A stretch of DNA of 64,000 bases from Actinosynnema sp. ALI-1.44 (GCF_001984155.1 NZ_MTQO01000053.1:248001-312000); one strand, 5' to 3'; positions 49,068 through 59,087 are shown, counted from the first letter of the stretch. Notes: a model not told the origin generated them from the sequence alone. Translations and numbers: made by a program.

Positions 49068-50279
49068 ACCGTGCGAGTGGCCGTTGGCGGGGACGATCGC
49101 CGCGGCCACCGCGATCGACGCCACCTGCATGACGTTGAGCAGCGTGTCGTACAGGGAGAACACCCGGCCGATCGACTCGTCGCCGATGTCGGCCTGGATC
49201 ACCGCGTCGACGCACAGCTTGATCACCTGACCGGCGCCGAACAGCAGGAACGCCGCGCCGAGCATGGTCGGCAGGACCATCGGCAGCCCGAGCCCCGCCA
49301 TCGCGGCCGCGACCACCAGCAACGAGCCGATGATCACCGCGTGCCTGCCGAACCGCTCGACCAGCTTCGGCGTGATCAGCCCGGCGATGAAGATGCCCGC
49401 ACCGGCGAACGCGGCGATCTCGCCGAGCCCGGTCAGCCCGGCCTTGAGCCAGCCGTAGTCGGTGAAGTAGTAGCGCATCAGCAGCACGGCCATCAGCAGC
49501 GCGATGCCCTGCGACGCCCGGTGCGCGAGCAGCGCGACGAACCCGGCGACCACCCGTGGGGCGTTCCACGCCGCTTTCGCGCCGTCGACCAGGCCACGGG
49601 CGACCGCGACGACCGTCCCCGACGGTTCGTCCACTTCGTCAGGTCCGAGCCTGCCGCGTTCGTACCGGACGGCGAACACCACGGCCAGCAGCGTGCCGAT
49701 GATCGCGAACGACGTCGTGATGCCCGAGCCGAAGTCGTCCTCGCCGAAGACCTTGCGCAACCCGATCGCGCACCCGCCACCGACAACCGCGACCACCGAG
49801 CCAAGGGTCACCGCGATCGCGTTGGCCTGCACCAGGGTGCGCTCCGGCACCAGGTGCGGCAGCGCTGCGGACAGCCCCGACCCCATGAACCGCGTGGCAC
49901 CGAGGACCAACAGGGAGACCAGGAACAGCGGCCCGCTCGGCACACCGGCCAGCAGGCCGATCGTCGCGAACAGGATCAACGTGGCCCGCAGCAGGCTGGC
50001 CACGACAAGCACCTTCCTGCGATCCCACCGGTCCAGCAGCGCGCCCGCGAAGGGCCCGATGACGGAGTACGGCAGCAGCAGGGTGGCGAACCCGGTCGCG
50101 ATGGTCAACGGGTCGGCGCCGCGCTCGGGGTTGAAGATCACCGCCCCGGCCAGTCCGGTCTGGAACAGCCCATCCGCCCACTGCGAGGAAAAACGCAGGT
50201 AGAGAAGCCGACGGAACTCCCGTAGCGCCAGCAACTGCCGCGCCGGGACCTTCTGCTTCTCGTCGACCACCGCCGTCAC
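48978..50279 (-). CDS. Major facilitator superfamily transporter
   Basis: 433 residues with 12 membrane helices and the loop 2-3 motif FAGALLDRWDRRKVLVVAS near 65-85. Drug-efflux or small-molecule exporter type; substrate not known. GTG 50279 is chosen, with GGAG 6 bp upstream; the longer in-frame ATG start would reach into the repeat region. It overlaps pcnA's 3' end by 90 bp. Confidence 0.87.
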   Translation of the reverse strand: MTAVVDEKQKVPARQLLALREFRRLLYLRFSSQWADGLFQTGLAGAVIFNPERGADPLTIATGFATLLLPYSVIGPFAGALLDRWDRRKVLVVASLLRATLILFATIGLLAGVPSGPLFLVSLLVLGATRFMGSGLSAALPHLVPERTLVQANAIAVTLGSVVAVVGGGCAIGLRKVFGEDDFGSGITTSFAIIGTLLAVVFAVRYERGRLGPDEVDEPSGTVVAVARGLVDGAKAAWNAPRVVAGFVALLAHRASQGIALLMAVLLMRYYFTDYGWLKAGLTGLGEIAAFAGAGIFIAGLITPKLVERFGRHAVIIGSLLVVAAAMAGLGLPMVLPTMLGAAFLLFGAGQVIKLCVDAVIQADIGDESIGRVFSLYDTLLNVMQVASIAVAAAIVPANGHSHGLVVATIVLYLIGVVGYVIASRRDHGAHVV

Positions 50280-50408
50280 GAGACTCCAGCGTACGCACCG
50301 CAGTGAACCACCAGCCAACAACGATCCACCGATGGAATGAATCCAGCCGCACACACGCTCCCTGCGGCACAGTGCACGTGGAGTTGGTGACAGCGCAACG
50401 CGCCCAGC

Positions 50409-50518
50409 GCTGGTTCGAGAGGAACTCGCACCGTGGGGGGTTGGGGGGCTCGGCCCCCCAAAATGGACCTAGGCGACCCGGCGAAGCTGGTGCGAAGCAC
50501 AGCGAGCAGGGTCACCCA
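50409..50518. repeat. Dispersed structured repeat, copy C
   Basis: About 110 bp, closely similar to copy A at 14247-14352: same GAGAGG-A-CTCGCACCGTGGGGGG lead, GGGGGGCTCGGCCCCCC palindrome, AAAAT, and the GACCCGGCGAAG...GTGCGAAGCAC...GGGTC structure. It lies in the 460-bp gap between the MFS gene and yqgE. Confidence 0.8.
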
Positions 50519-50522
50519 GAGG

Positions 50523-50641
50523 CTAGGGGTCGGTACGCCTGGTCGCCTCTCGGCGGATGGCGCGACATGGCTCCTGCGTTACCGGTATTCCATGAAGGCT
50601 TTGTAATTGAGCCCGGGGGACACAGATGCGTACCGACCTAG
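50523..50641. repeat. Inverted repeat pair, possible miniature element
   Basis: GGTCGGTACGC (50528-50538) and GCGTACCGACC (50628-50638) are exact inverses about 90 bp apart; CTAG extends both sides with a 2-base gap on the left. The interior has no gene. It directly follows repeat copy C. It could be a small non-autonomous element or a long-range RNA stem. Confidence 0.4.
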
Positions 50642-50739
50642 CGTCTAACGTTACCGGGTGCCTTGCGTGTTCCCGAGGATCATCCGGCGATTTTTCCCAC
50701 GCGCCGGGGGCTCATGGTGTTCCCGGGGCTGATGGGATC

Positions 50740-51324
50740 ATGTGCGCTGTGCGACCCGACGCTGACGTAGAGCCAGGAACGCTGCTAGTGGCGGCGCCGA
50801 CCCTGCTCGACGAGAACTTCCGCCGGACGGTGGTCTACGTGATAGACCACCGTCGTGGTGAGGGCACGCTCGGTGTCGTGCTGAACCGTCCCAGCGAGGT
50901 GCCCGTCAACGACGTCTTACCGGCATGGGGCGATCACGTCACCGAGCCGCGGTCGCTGTTCGTCGGCGGTCCGGTCGACCAGAAGACCGCGCTGTGCCTC
51001 GCCGCTCTGCGCACGGGTGAGGACGCGGCCAGTCTCAAGGGTGTGATCAGCGTGCGTGGCCCGGTCGCGCTCGTGGACCTCGACGCGGATCCGGCGACGC
51101 TCACACCGAAGGTCAAGGGGCTGCGGGTGTTCGCCGGGTACGCGGGCTGGGACGTCGACCAGCTCGCCGGGGAGATCGAGCGCGGCGACTGGATCGTGGT
51201 GCCCGCGCTGCCGAACGACGTGCTGGCCGAGCCGGAGCAGGACTTGTGGGGCAGGGTGCTGCGGCGCCAGGGCATGCCGACGGCGTTGCTCGCGACCCAC
51301 CCGGACGACGTCCGCCTGAACTAG
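50740..51324 (+). CDS. YqgE/AlgH family protein
   Basis: 194 residues of DUF179. Blocks seen: PGTLLVAAPTLLDENFRRTVVYVIDH at the start, GVVLNRPSEVPV, FVGGPVDQ, RVFAGYAGWDVDQLAGEIERGDWIV, with the C-terminal DLWGRVLRRQG. ATG 50740 is chosen; GTG 50749 is also possible. Function unknown although widespread. It is convergent with the SdpI-like gene, 2 bp apart. Confidence 0.93.
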   Translation: MCAVRPDADVEPGTLLVAAPTLLDENFRRTVVYVIDHRRGEGTLGVVLNRPSEVPVNDVLPAWGDHVTEPRSLFVGGPVDQKTALCLAALRTGEDAASLKGVISVRGPVALVDLDADPATLTPKVKGLRVFAGYAGWDVDQLAGEIERGDWIVVPALPNDVLAEPEQDLWGRVLRRQGMPTALLATHPDDVRLN

Positions 51325-51326
51325 AG

Positions 51327-51743
51327 CTATCCGCGGAGCTTGGCGACGCCGCAGTTGCCGCACGCGCACCCGGCGCACCCGGCGGGCAGTTCCGGCTCGG
51401 GCTCCGGCACGGCGAGCGCGGCCTTGTGGCCGAGCACCCCACCGGCACCGGCGATCACGAGCATTCCGCCCGTGCTGACCACGGCAGCGACCAAGCCACC
51501 CGTCGCCAGGATCGCCAACAGCAGTCCACCGACGGCTCCGACCACGCCCGCGACCACGAACGGCAGCCCGGCGACCTTGTTGGCGACCCGGAACGTCTCG
51601 GCGTCCCGCATCGACACCGCCGTGCGCACGCCCAGGTACCGGTTGAGCGGCAGCCGTTCGCGGAAACCGAGGACTCCGGTCACGCAAACGGCAAGACCCA
51701 CTACAACCAGTACGATTGCGACGACCAGGGATGCGACGAACAC
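51327..51743 (-). CDS. SdpI-like membrane protein with Cys-rich tail
   Basis: 138 residues with three membrane helices and the SdpI core GFRERLPLNRYLGVRTAVSMRD...FRVANKVAG. In Bacillus, SdpI gives immunity to a killing peptide, but the actinobacterial members are mostly uncharacterised. The C-terminus ends in CAGCACGNCG, possibly a metal site. GTG 51743 starts just before the first helix; longer forms read unrelated sequence. Confidence 0.82.
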   Translation of the reverse strand: MFVASLVVAIVLVVVGLAVCVTGVLGFRERLPLNRYLGVRTAVSMRDAETFRVANKVAGLPFVVAGVVGAVGGLLLAILATGGLVAAVVSTGGMLVIAGAGGVLGHKAALAVPEPEPELPAGCAGCACGNCGVAKLRG

Positions 51744-51911
51744 AACGCCGATGTTAGGTGTCAGGCATCTTCGACTGAACGGACACCCTGGTTCGATGTG
51801 CTTCAGGCCATGTCCGCACGCATGGTCGCGCCGCCCGGAGGGGCACGACAAACTTCTCCGCTGGTCAGGTCACCCAGATAGTCGCTTTGGCGGTCCGCTA
51901 TCCTCATTGAC

Positions 51912-51950
51912 ATGGGCACGGCCCGCCGACTTCTTCGCTGGCCGCGCTGA
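51912..51950 (+). CDS. Leader peptide of leuS (12 residues, two CTT leucine codons)
   Basis: Short frame MGTARRLLRWPR beginning 8 bp after a TATCCT -10-like box (51899-51904), so it may be leaderless. The two adjacent CTT codons stand out because CTT is rare in this GC-rich genome. A GCCGCGC/GCGCGGC stem spans its end, and a terminator-like hairpin follows before leuS. Confidence 0.6.
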   Translation: MGTARRLLRWPR

Positions 51951-51977
51951 CCCGTCAAGGACTGGTTGGCGCGGCGA

Positions 51978-52009
51978 CCCCTCATGCCCGAGACAGGGCT
52001 GAGGGGTTT
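51978..52009 (+). terminator. Attenuator hairpin before leuS
   Basis: CCCCTCATGCCC (51978-51989) pairs with GGGCTGAGGGG (51996-52006), leaving one bulged T, then TTT. It stands 41 bp before the leuS start and after the candidate leader peptide. Confidence 0.65.
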
Positions 52010-52047
52010 CGCGTTGTTCAGGGCCGAAAAGCAGGGAAGGACAAGCG

Positions 52048-54888
52048 ATGAGCGAAAGCGCTGAGGCTGTACCGGCGCACCGCTACACGGCCGCGCTGGC
52101 CGGCGAGATCGAGCGGAAGTGGCAGGAGTTCTGGCAGGAGCACGGCTCCTACGAGGCGCCCAACCCGGTCGGCCCGCTCGCTGGGCCCGTTCCCGACGAC
52201 AAGATGTTCGTCCAGGACATGTTCCCGTACCCGTCGGGCGCCGGGCTGCACGTCGGCCACCCGCTGGGCTTCATCGGCACGGACGTCTTCGCCCGCTACC
52301 ACCGGATGCTGGGCCACAACGTGCTGCACACGATGGGCTTCGACGCGTTCGGCCTGCCCGCCGAGCAGTACGCGATCCGCACCGGGCAGCACCCGCGCAA
52401 GACCACAGAGGACAACATCAACACCTACCTGCGGCAGATCCGCAGGCTGGGACTGGGCCACGACGAGCGGCGCCGGATCTCCACGATCGATCCGGAGTAC
52501 TACAAGTGGACTCAGTGGATCTTCCTGCAGATCTACAACTCCTGGTACGACGAGAAGGCGGGCAAGGCCCGGCCGATCGCCGAGCTGGTCACCGAGTTCG
52601 CGCAGGACAAGCGCCGGACGCCGGACGGCCGCAACTGGTGTGAGCTGACCGTCGCTGAGCAGCAGAACGCCATCAACTCCTACCGGCTGGTGTACCTGTC
52701 GGACGCGCCGGTGAACTGGGTTCCCGGTTTGGGCACGGTCATCTCCAACGAGGAGGTCACCGCGGACGGCCGCTCCGAGCGCGGCAACTTCCCGGTGTTC
52801 CGCCGCAACCTGCGGCAGTGGATGATGCGGATCACCGCGTACGCCGACCGCCTGATCGACGACCTGGACCGGCTGGACTGGCCGGACAAGATCAAGGCGA
52901 TGCAGCGCAACTGGATCGGCCGCTCGCACGGCGCCAGGGTGAAGTTCGCCGTGTCGACGAACTCGGGGGCCGACACCGACATCGAGGTCTTCACCACCCG
53001 TCCGGACACGCTGTTCGGCGCGACCTACATGGTGCTGGCGCCGGAGCACGCGCTGGTCGACTCGATCGCCTCGGCGCAGTGGCCGTCCGATGTGGACACC
53101 CGGTGGACCGGCGGCGCCGCCACCCCGGCCGAAGCCATCGCCGCGTACCGGCGTGCCGCCTCCATGAAGTCCGAACTGGACCGCCAGGAGAACAAGGACA
53201 AGACCGGTGTGTTCACCGGTGCGTACGCCACGAACCCGGTCAACGGCAGCAAGATCCCGGTGTTCATCGCCGACTACGTGCTGATGGGGTACGGCACCGG
53301 CGCGATCATGGCCGTGCCCGGCCAGGACCAGCGCGACTGGGACTTCGCCACCGCGTTCGGCCTGCCGATCATCCGGACGGTCGCGCCGAGCGAAGGCTTC
53401 GACGGCGAGGCGTTCACCGGCGACGGACCTGCGGTGAACAGCGGGTTCCTGGACGGGATGGCCATCGACGAGGCCAAGAAGACGATCATCGAGTGGCTGG
53501 AGGAGCACGACCGCGGCCGCGGCACCATCCAGTACAAGCTGCGGGACTGGCTGTTCTCCCGTCAGCGCTACTGGGGCGAGCCGTTCCCCGTCGTCTACGA
53601 CGAGGAAGGTCTGCCGCACGCGCTGCCCGAGAGCATGCTGCCGATCGAACTGCCCGAGGTGGACGACTACTCCCCGACCACCTTCGACCCGGAGGACGCG
53701 GACACCGACCCGTCACCGCCGCTGTCCCGCGCCACCGACTGGGTGACGGTCGAGCTGGATCTGGGCGACGGCACGAAGACCTACCGCCGCGACACCAACA
53801 CGATGCCCAACTGGGCGGGCTCGTGCTGGTACCAGCTGCGCTACGTCGACCCGAGCAACAGCGAGCGGTTCGTCGACCCGGAGAACGAGCAGTACTGGCT
53901 GGGCCCGCGCACCGAGAAGTTCGGCGCGAGCGACCCGGGCGGCGTGGACCTGTACATCGGCGGTGTCGAGCACGCGGTGCTGCACCTGCTGTACTCGCGG
54001 TTCTGGCAGAAGGTGCTGTTCGACCTGGGGCACGTCAGCTCGCCCGAGCCGTACCGCAAGCTGTTCAACCAGGGCTACATCCAGGCGTACGCGTACACCG
54101 ACTCGCGCGGCCAGTTCGTGCCCGCCGCCGAGGTCGTCGAGGAGAACGGCAAGTTCTTCTACGAGGGCCAGGAGGTCACCCAGTCCTACGGCAAGATGGG
54201 CAAGACCGAGCGCAACGTCGTCACTCCCGACGAGATGTGCGAGTCGTACGGCGCGGACACGTTCCGGCTGTACGAGATGTCCATGGGCCCCATGGAGGTC
54301 TCGCGTCCGTGGGCGACCAAGGACGTCGTAGGTGCGCACCGGTTCCTGCAACGCCTGTGGCGCAATGTCGTCGACGAGGTCAGCGGCGACCTGCGGGTCA
54401 CCGCCGACGAGCCGACCGAGGCGGACCTGCGTCAGCTGAACAAGGCCATCGCCGGTGTCCGTGAGGACTACGAGGAGATGCGGTTCAACACCGCGGGCGC
54501 CAAGCTGATCGAGCTGAACAACCACCTGACCAAGACCTACAGCTCGGCTGCGGGCACCCCGCGCGCCCTGGTCGAGCCGCTGGTGCTGATGCTGGCCCCG
54601 CTGGCTCCGCACGTGGCGGAGGAGCTGTGGTCACGGCTGGGCAGGGAGTCGCTGATCCACGGGCCGTTCCCGGTGGCGGACGAGAAGTACCTGGTCGAGG
54701 ACTCGATCGAGTACCCGGTTCAGGTCAACGGCAAGGTCCGCTCGCGCGTGACCGTCGCCGCGGACGCGAGCCAGGACGTCGTGAAGGCCACCGCGCTGGC
54801 CGACGAGAAGATCGTCGCGCTGACCGGCGGCAACGAGCCCCGCAAGGTGATCGTGGTACCCGGCCGCCTGGTCAACATCGTTCTCTGA
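52048..54888 (+). CDS. leuS: Leucyl-tRNA synthetase
   Basis: 946 residues; class I synthetase. HIGH variant HVGH at 68-71, KMSKS variant KMGKT near 716-720, with the editing domain between ([19 protein letters not shown]). The C-terminal anticodon and tRNA-binding parts are full length. GGAAGGA lies 8 bp before ATG 52048. The CDS follows a candidate leucine attenuator. Confidence 0.97.
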   Translation: MSESAEAVPAHRYTAALAGEIERKWQEFWQEHGSYEAPNPVGPLAGPVPDDKMFVQDMFPYPSGAGLHVGHPLGFIGTDVFARYHRMLGHNVLHTMGFDAFGLPAEQYAIRTGQHPRKTTEDNINTYLRQIRRLGLGHDERRRISTIDPEYYKWTQWIFLQIYNSWYDEKAGKARPIAELVTEFAQDKRRTPDGRNWCELTVAEQQNAINSYRLVYLSDAPVNWVPGLGTVISNEEVTADGRSERGNFPVFRRNLRQWMMRITAYADRLIDDLDRLDWPDKIKAMQRNWIGRSHGARVKFAVSTNSGADTDIEVFTTRPDTLFGATYMVLAPEHALVDSIASAQWPSDVDTRWTGGAATPAEAIAAYRRAASMKSELDRQENKDKTGVFTGAYATNPVNGSKIPVFIADYVLMGYGTGAIMAVPGQDQRDWDFATAFGLPIIRTVAPSEGFDGEAFTGDGPAVNSGFLDGMAIDEAKKTIIEWLEEHDRGRGTIQYKLRDWLFSRQRYWGEPFPVVYDEEGLPHALPESMLPIELPEVDDYSPTTFDPEDADTDPSPPLSRATDWVTVELDLGDGTKTYRRDTNTMPNWAGSCWYQLRYVDPSNSERFVDPENEQYWLGPRTEKFGASDPGGVDLYIGGVEHAVLHLLYSRFWQKVLFDLGHVSSPEPYRKLFNQGYIQAYAYTDSRGQFVPAAEVVEENGKFFYEGQEVTQSYGKMGKTERNVVTPDEMCESYGADTFRLYEMSMGPMEVSRPWATKDVVGAHRFLQRLWRNVVDEVSGDLRVTADEPTEADLRQLNKAIAGVREDYEEMRFNTAGAKLIELNNHLTKTYSSAAGTPRALVEPLVLMLAPLAPHVAEELWSRLGRESLIHGPFPVADEKYLVEDSIEYPVQVNGKVRSRVTVAADASQDVVKATALADEKIVALTGGNEPRKVIVVPGRLVNIVL

Positions 54889-54904
54889 GTTCGGTCGGGA
54901 GCCG

Positions 54905-55645
54905 TCAGGGGCTTCGGTTGGGTTCCTCGTCCCAGCCGAGCCCCGCGTCGGCGACCAGTTCGGCCAGCATGACCTCGAAGAAGTCCTCGGTGTTGCTGAT
55001 CAGCATCGGGAAATGGCCGAACACCTCCAGCGCGACCTGGCCGTACAGCCGGACCCAGAACTGCAGGATCATGTACGTCGTCCCGATGCTGAGGATGTCG
55101 TCGGGCACGTCGACACCGGTCTGCGCGATCGTCGCCAGCAGGTCCGCGCGGAAGTCCTCGAGATCCGCCCGCATGGCCGGCGGCACGGTGTCGTCCGGCG
55201 GCGGGGTGAGCTGCTTGGTGATCAGCACCTGGCCCGCGACCGACAGGAAGATCCGGCCGAACGGGTCGGCCGAGAGGTCGTCGGGGCCGCCCTGCGGTGT
55301 GGCGAACACCATTGAGAACTCTCGCGGGTGGTCCAGCGCCCAGCGCCGGAAGCCGCGGCAGATGGTCAGCACCTGCCGCACCGTTTCGCCCTCCGGGATC
55401 TCGGCGAGGTCGGTGGTGAGATCGGCGGCCAGGTCGGCGCAGATGTCCATCCGGACGTGGTGCACCAGGTCCTCGCGTGAGGAGTAGTAGCGGTAGAGCG
55501 CCGGTGCGGTGATCCCGAGCTGCCGGGCGATCGCGCGCAGGGTGACCGCTTCCGGGCCCTCGTTGATCAGCAGGGTGCGGGCCTGCTGGCGGATCTCGCG
55601 GTCTGTCGCCGCACGGGCACGCTCGCGCCGTGTGGGCTCGCTCAT
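54905..55645 (-). CDS. TetR-family regulator
   Basis: 246 residues. The helix-turn-helix is LRAIARQLGITAPALYRYYSSREDLVHH near 37-65; the C-terminal ligand domain belongs to the TetR_C_13/MftR-like type by feel. ATG 55645 has GGAG 7 bp upstream; ATG 55657 adds four residues. It is divergent from the MMPL transporter with two operator-like dyads between them, so it probably represses both. Confidence 0.92.
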   Translation of the reverse strand: MSEPTRRERARAATDREIRQQARTLLINEGPEAVTLRAIARQLGITAPALYRYYSSREDLVHHVRMDICADLAADLTTDLAEIPEGETVRQVLTICRGFRRWALDHPREFSMVFATPQGGPDDLSADPFGRIFLSVAGQVLITKQLTPPPDDTVPPAMRADLEDFRADLLATIAQTGVDVPDDILSIGTTYMILQFWVRLYGQVALEVFGHFPMLISNTEDFFEVMLAELVADAGLGWDEEPNRSP

Positions 55646-55663
55646 GCTTGACTCCATCGTCTT

Positions 55664-55719
55664 GTAAACGCCGTTAACCGTCCGTACGCTGGCCCTCAGA
55701 GTCAGTGAACGGTGTTTAC
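55664..55719. promoter_or_regulatory. Two TetR operator-like dyads
   Basis: GTAAACGCCGTTAAC (55664-55678) and GTGAACGGTGTTTAC (55705-55719) are each near-palindromic (GTAAACG-n-CGTTTAC type) and are inverted copies of one another, 41 bp centre to centre. They lie between the divergent TetR and MMPL genes. Confidence 0.75.
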
Positions 55720-55795
55720 CGAGTTGCTTGGCCCCGTTCACGCCGACGGTAGTCACGGTGGCCGTCGGGCACCACCGAAACGGGAGGACGCAGAA

Positions 55796-57937
55796 GTGTT
55801 CAGCAGGTGGGGAATAGTCGCATACCGCCGCCGGTGGACAGTGCTCGTCGCGGTACTCGTCCTCGCGGTGATCGGTGGCCTGTGGGGTCTCGGTGTTTTC
55901 GACCGGATGAAACAAGGTGGTTACTACGACGAATCCAGCCAGTCCGCCGAGGCCGCCAGGGTGGCCCAGCAGGTCCTCGACCAGCGGGAAAGCGATGTCG
56001 TGGTGGTCTACGACGCGGGCGAGGGCAAGTCGGTCGACGACCCGTCCGTGGCCACGCGGGTAGTCGACAGGCTCAACACGTTGCCCGCCGATGCCGTCAA
56101 ACAGCGCGTCACCTACTGGGAAACCAAGAATCCCGCGCTCGCGGACGCCGGAAAACGATACGGCCTTGTGACCATCACGCTCGCGGGCAACGACGAGAAC
56201 GCGCGACTGGCGAATTTCGAACGGGTCAAGGACAACCTCGCAGTCGACGGGCTGCGCGACCAAGTCGCGGGCACCGTCGCGATGGAGCACACCATCGGCG
56301 AACAGTCGAAATCCGACCTGACCATGGCCGAAGCGATCTCCCTGCCGGTCGTGCTCGTGCTGTTGCTGCTGATCTTCGGCGGCGTGGTGGCCGCGTTGCT
56401 GCCGGTGCTCGTCGGTGGACTGGCGATCCTCGGCTCGCTCGGCGTGCTGAACGCGTTGTCGTACGCGGTGGACGTGAACAACTTCGCCATCAACGTGGCG
56501 ACCTTGCTCGGGCTCGGACTGGCCATCGACTACGGCCTGTTCGCCGTCGGTCGATTCCGCGAGGAACTCGCGGACGGCCGCGGCACCGGCGAAGCCGTGC
56601 GCAGAATGGTGGCCACGGCAGGCCGCACCATCGCGTTCTCGGCGACGCTGCTGGTGATCGCTTTGGCCGGACTGCTGGTCTTCCCGCTCGATTTCCTCAG
56701 GTCGATGGCCTACGGCGGAATGTCCGCCGTCGCGATCGCGGCGTTGATCTCGTTGACCCTGCTGCCCGCGATCCTCGGCATCCTCGGTCCGCGCGTGGAC
56801 AAGTTGTCCTTGCCGTGGCGGCGTGACCGGCCGGTCAGCGATCCGCGGCTGCTCGCCCGCCTTGGCCGGGCGGTGATGCGCAGGCCGATCGTGTTCGTGT
56901 TGCCGATCCTGGCTGTGCTCGTGGTGCTGGCGTTGCCGTTCACGGGAGTCAGCTTCGGCGCGGTGACCGAGAAACAGCTGCCCGCCGACGACCCGACCCG
57001 GCAGGCCGTCGAGACCATCAACCGCAACTTCCCCGCGGCGAGCAACAACACAGCCGAGATCGTGGTCCGCGGCAGCGTGAACGTGGACCCGTTCGTCTCG
57101 CGGGTGAACGACGTCCCGGGTGTCCGGCAGGCGGGAGTCGTCGCGGGCCGGGACGGCATGGTGCTGATCCGCGCGCAGCTCGAGGGCGACGCCGTCGGCG
57201 ACACCGCACGTCAGGCGGTCGACGGACTGCGTGCACTGCCGCCGCCGGGTGGCTCCCAGGTGCTGGTCGGCGGGCTGACCGCCGACGTGCTGGACGCCAA
57301 CAAGTCCATTGTGGATAACGCGCCCCTGATGATCGGGATACTGGCTGGCGCCACGCTGATCCTGATGTTCTTCGCGTTCGGCTCGGTCCTGCTGCCGATC
57401 AAGGCGGTGCTGATGAGCGCGTTGAGCCTGTCGGCGACATACGGCGTGCTGGTCTTCGTGTTCCAGTGGGGGCACGGAGCCGACCTGCTCGGCATCACCC
57501 CGGAACCGTTGCAGGCCGGGATGTTCGTCCTGATCGGCGCGGTCGTGTTCGGACTGTCCACCGACTACGAGACGTTCCTGTTGTCCAGGATGGTCGAGGC
57601 ACGGCATTCCGGGATGAGCACACCGGACGCCATCCAGACCGGCCTTGTCCGAACGGGCCGCATGATCAGCGCGGCAGCGGTTCTGCTCATCGTGGTGACA
57701 GGTGCGTTCGCCTTGTCTCAGCTTTCGATGATGAGATTCGTCGGGGTGGGAATGATAGTCGCTCTCATTCTGGACGCCACCGTCGTTCGAATGACCCTCG
57801 TTCCGGCAATCATGCGACTGCTGGGTGATGCCATTTGGTGGGCGCCGAAGTTCCTGCGCAAGCTGCAACAACGCGCCCACTTGGGCGAGGTCAGCGACCC
57901 GGGCTCCTCAGACGCCCGAGCACTCGAGAAGGTTTAG
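55796..57937 (+). CDS. MMPL-family transporter
   Basis: 713 residues; RND-type exporter of lipids or drugs. Two halves of six helices each flank large external loops; GLGLAIDYGLFAVGRFREEL in the first half and FGLSTDYETFLLSRMVEARH in the second carry the Asp-Tyr pairs of the proton path. GTG 55796 with GGGAGGA upstream is preferred over the longer in-frame start. The cargo is unknown. Regulation by the adjacent TetR is likely. Confidence 0.93.
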   Translation: MFSRWGIVAYRRRWTVLVAVLVLAVIGGLWGLGVFDRMKQGGYYDESSQSAEAARVAQQVLDQRESDVVVVYDAGEGKSVDDPSVATRVVDRLNTLPADAVKQRVTYWETKNPALADAGKRYGLVTITLAGNDENARLANFERVKDNLAVDGLRDQVAGTVAMEHTIGEQSKSDLTMAEAISLPVVLVLLLLIFGGVVAALLPVLVGGLAILGSLGVLNALSYAVDVNNFAINVATLLGLGLAIDYGLFAVGRFREELADGRGTGEAVRRMVATAGRTIAFSATLLVIALAGLLVFPLDFLRSMAYGGMSAVAIAALISLTLLPAILGILGPRVDKLSLPWRRDRPVSDPRLLARLGRAVMRRPIVFVLPILAVLVVLALPFTGVSFGAVTEKQLPADDPTRQAVETINRNFPAASNNTAEIVVRGSVNVDPFVSRVNDVPGVRQAGVVAGRDGMVLIRAQLEGDAVGDTARQAVDGLRALPPPGGSQVLVGGLTADVLDANKSIVDNAPLMIGILAGATLILMFFAFGSVLLPIKAVLMSALSLSATYGVLVFVFQWGHGADLLGITPEPLQAGMFVLIGAVVFGLSTDYETFLLSRMVEARHSGMSTPDAIQTGLVRTGRMISAAAVLLIVVTGAFALSQLSMMRFVGVGMIVALILDATVVRMTLVPAIMRLLGDAIWWAPKFLRKLQQRAHLGEVSDPGSSDARALEKV

Positions 57938-57956
57938 TCACCTGAGACCGGGTTTT

Positions 57957-58040
57957 GTTGTCGGTGCCGATCGCTCGGGGGGCTACACGACCGACACCGA
58001 CAACTACAGAAGTTCAGTTTCGCCTTTCGGCGGAACTGAA
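57957..58040. terminator. Inverted repeat plus hairpin after the MMPL gene
   Basis: GTTGTCGGTG (57957-57966) and CACCGACAAC (57995-58004) are exact inverses. Next TTCAGTTTCGCC (58013-58024) / GGCGGAACTGAA (58029-58040) forms a 12-bp stem with a TTTC loop. No T-run. It probably ends the MMPL transcript. Confidence 0.5.
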
Positions 58041-58189
58041 CCCCAACGCCGCGATGATGGTCGCGACGCGGGTCCTTTCCCGTCAACGACGGGTATACAC
58101 GACTGTCACTCACATTGTGGCATCAACCATCCGCTGGGACCCGCAATCGTTAACAGATGCGCATGACCGCCACGCCGATGCGTGGTTAG

Positions 58190-59077
58190 GTGTCGCCCGT
58201 GGGAGTTGATCTCGGACTTGATCTTATCGTGGTTGGTTCGGCCAATGCCGACCTGGTAGTCGCTGTGCAGCGGCGGCCGGGGGCTGGCGAAACGGTGCTC
58301 GGCTCGGACACTTCGGTGCTGCCGGGCGGCAAAGGGGCCAACACCGCGGTCGCGGCGGCCAAGCTCGGCGCCAAGGTCGCTCTGCTCGGCGCGGTCGGTG
58401 CGGACGCCAACGGCGAGCTGTTGCTGGACTCGCTGCGTGCGGCTGGTGTGGACGTCTCGCTCGTTCGACGCAGTGACCGGCCGACAGGCGTCGCATACAT
58501 ATTTGTCACACCGGACGGTGAGAACTCCATCCTCGTCTCGCCCGGTGCCAACAGCGCGCTCACCGAGGACGACATCGACCTGGCTGATGCGCGTGTGCTC
58601 GTCGCGTCGCTCGAAGTGCCTGTTCCGACTGTGGAACACGCTGTTTCGGTGGCGGCAGAGCGCGGAGTCCGCCCGGTTGTCAACATCTCGCCAATGGCCG
58701 AGTTGTCCCCGCGAACCCTTGCGGCACTGGACCCGGTGGTGGTCAACGAACACGAGGCCGCGCAGTTGCTCGGCGGCGAGGACGTGGATCCGCGGGGCCT
58801 GCTCGACCTCGGTGCACGCTCGGCCGTGGTCACGTTGGGAGCCCGTGGTGCGCTGGTGATCGACGCGAACGGCACCCAGCGGGTCGAATCGCCGCAGGTG
58901 GAAGCGGTGGACACGACCGGAGCGGGTGACGCGTTCACCGGCGCGCTCGCCGCGCGGCTGGCCGAAGGTGCCGATCTGGCAACCGCGGCGCAACTCGCTG
59001 TCAAGGTGGCGGCCGTCTCAGTCACCCGCAAGGGAGCACAGCCTTCCTATCCGACGGCGGACGAAATCGCCGGGTAA
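58190..59077 (+). CDS. PfkB-family carbohydrate kinase (ribokinase-like)
   Basis: 295 residues. Signature 1 is PGGKGANTAVAAAKLGAKV near 44-62, signature 2 is VDTTGAGDAFTGALAARL with catalytic Asp247. The N-terminal GSANADLV resembles ribokinase more than 1-phosphofructokinase. GTG 58190 or GTG 58199 may start it. It is 10 bp upstream of PTS enzyme I, so the two are co-transcribed. The substrate is unknown (ribose or another pentose is likely). Confidence 0.88.
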   Translation: MSPVGVDLGLDLIVVGSANADLVVAVQRRPGAGETVLGSDTSVLPGGKGANTAVAAAKLGAKVALLGAVGADANGELLLDSLRAAGVDVSLVRRSDRPTGVAYIFVTPDGENSILVSPGANSALTEDDIDLADARVLVASLEVPVPTVEHAVSVAAERGVRPVVNISPMAELSPRTLAALDPVVVNEHEAAQLLGGEDVDPRGLLDLGARSAVVTLGARGALVIDANGTQRVESPQVEAVDTTGAGDAFTGALAARLAEGADLATAAQLAVKVAAVSVTRKGAQPSYPTADEIAG

Positions 59078-59087
59078 GGTCCGGACC

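Noticed and set aside
57310-57318. DnaA-box consensus TGTGGATAA in the MMPL gene
   Set aside because: Single box in coding DNA 32 kb from oriC; one chance match is expected.
54905-57880. Very long minus-strand frame across TetR and the MMPL gene
   Set aside because: Only its last 246 codons are TetR-like; the rest is antisense of the MMPL gene and is low-complexity His/Arg/Gln sequence, a GC-rich shadow.
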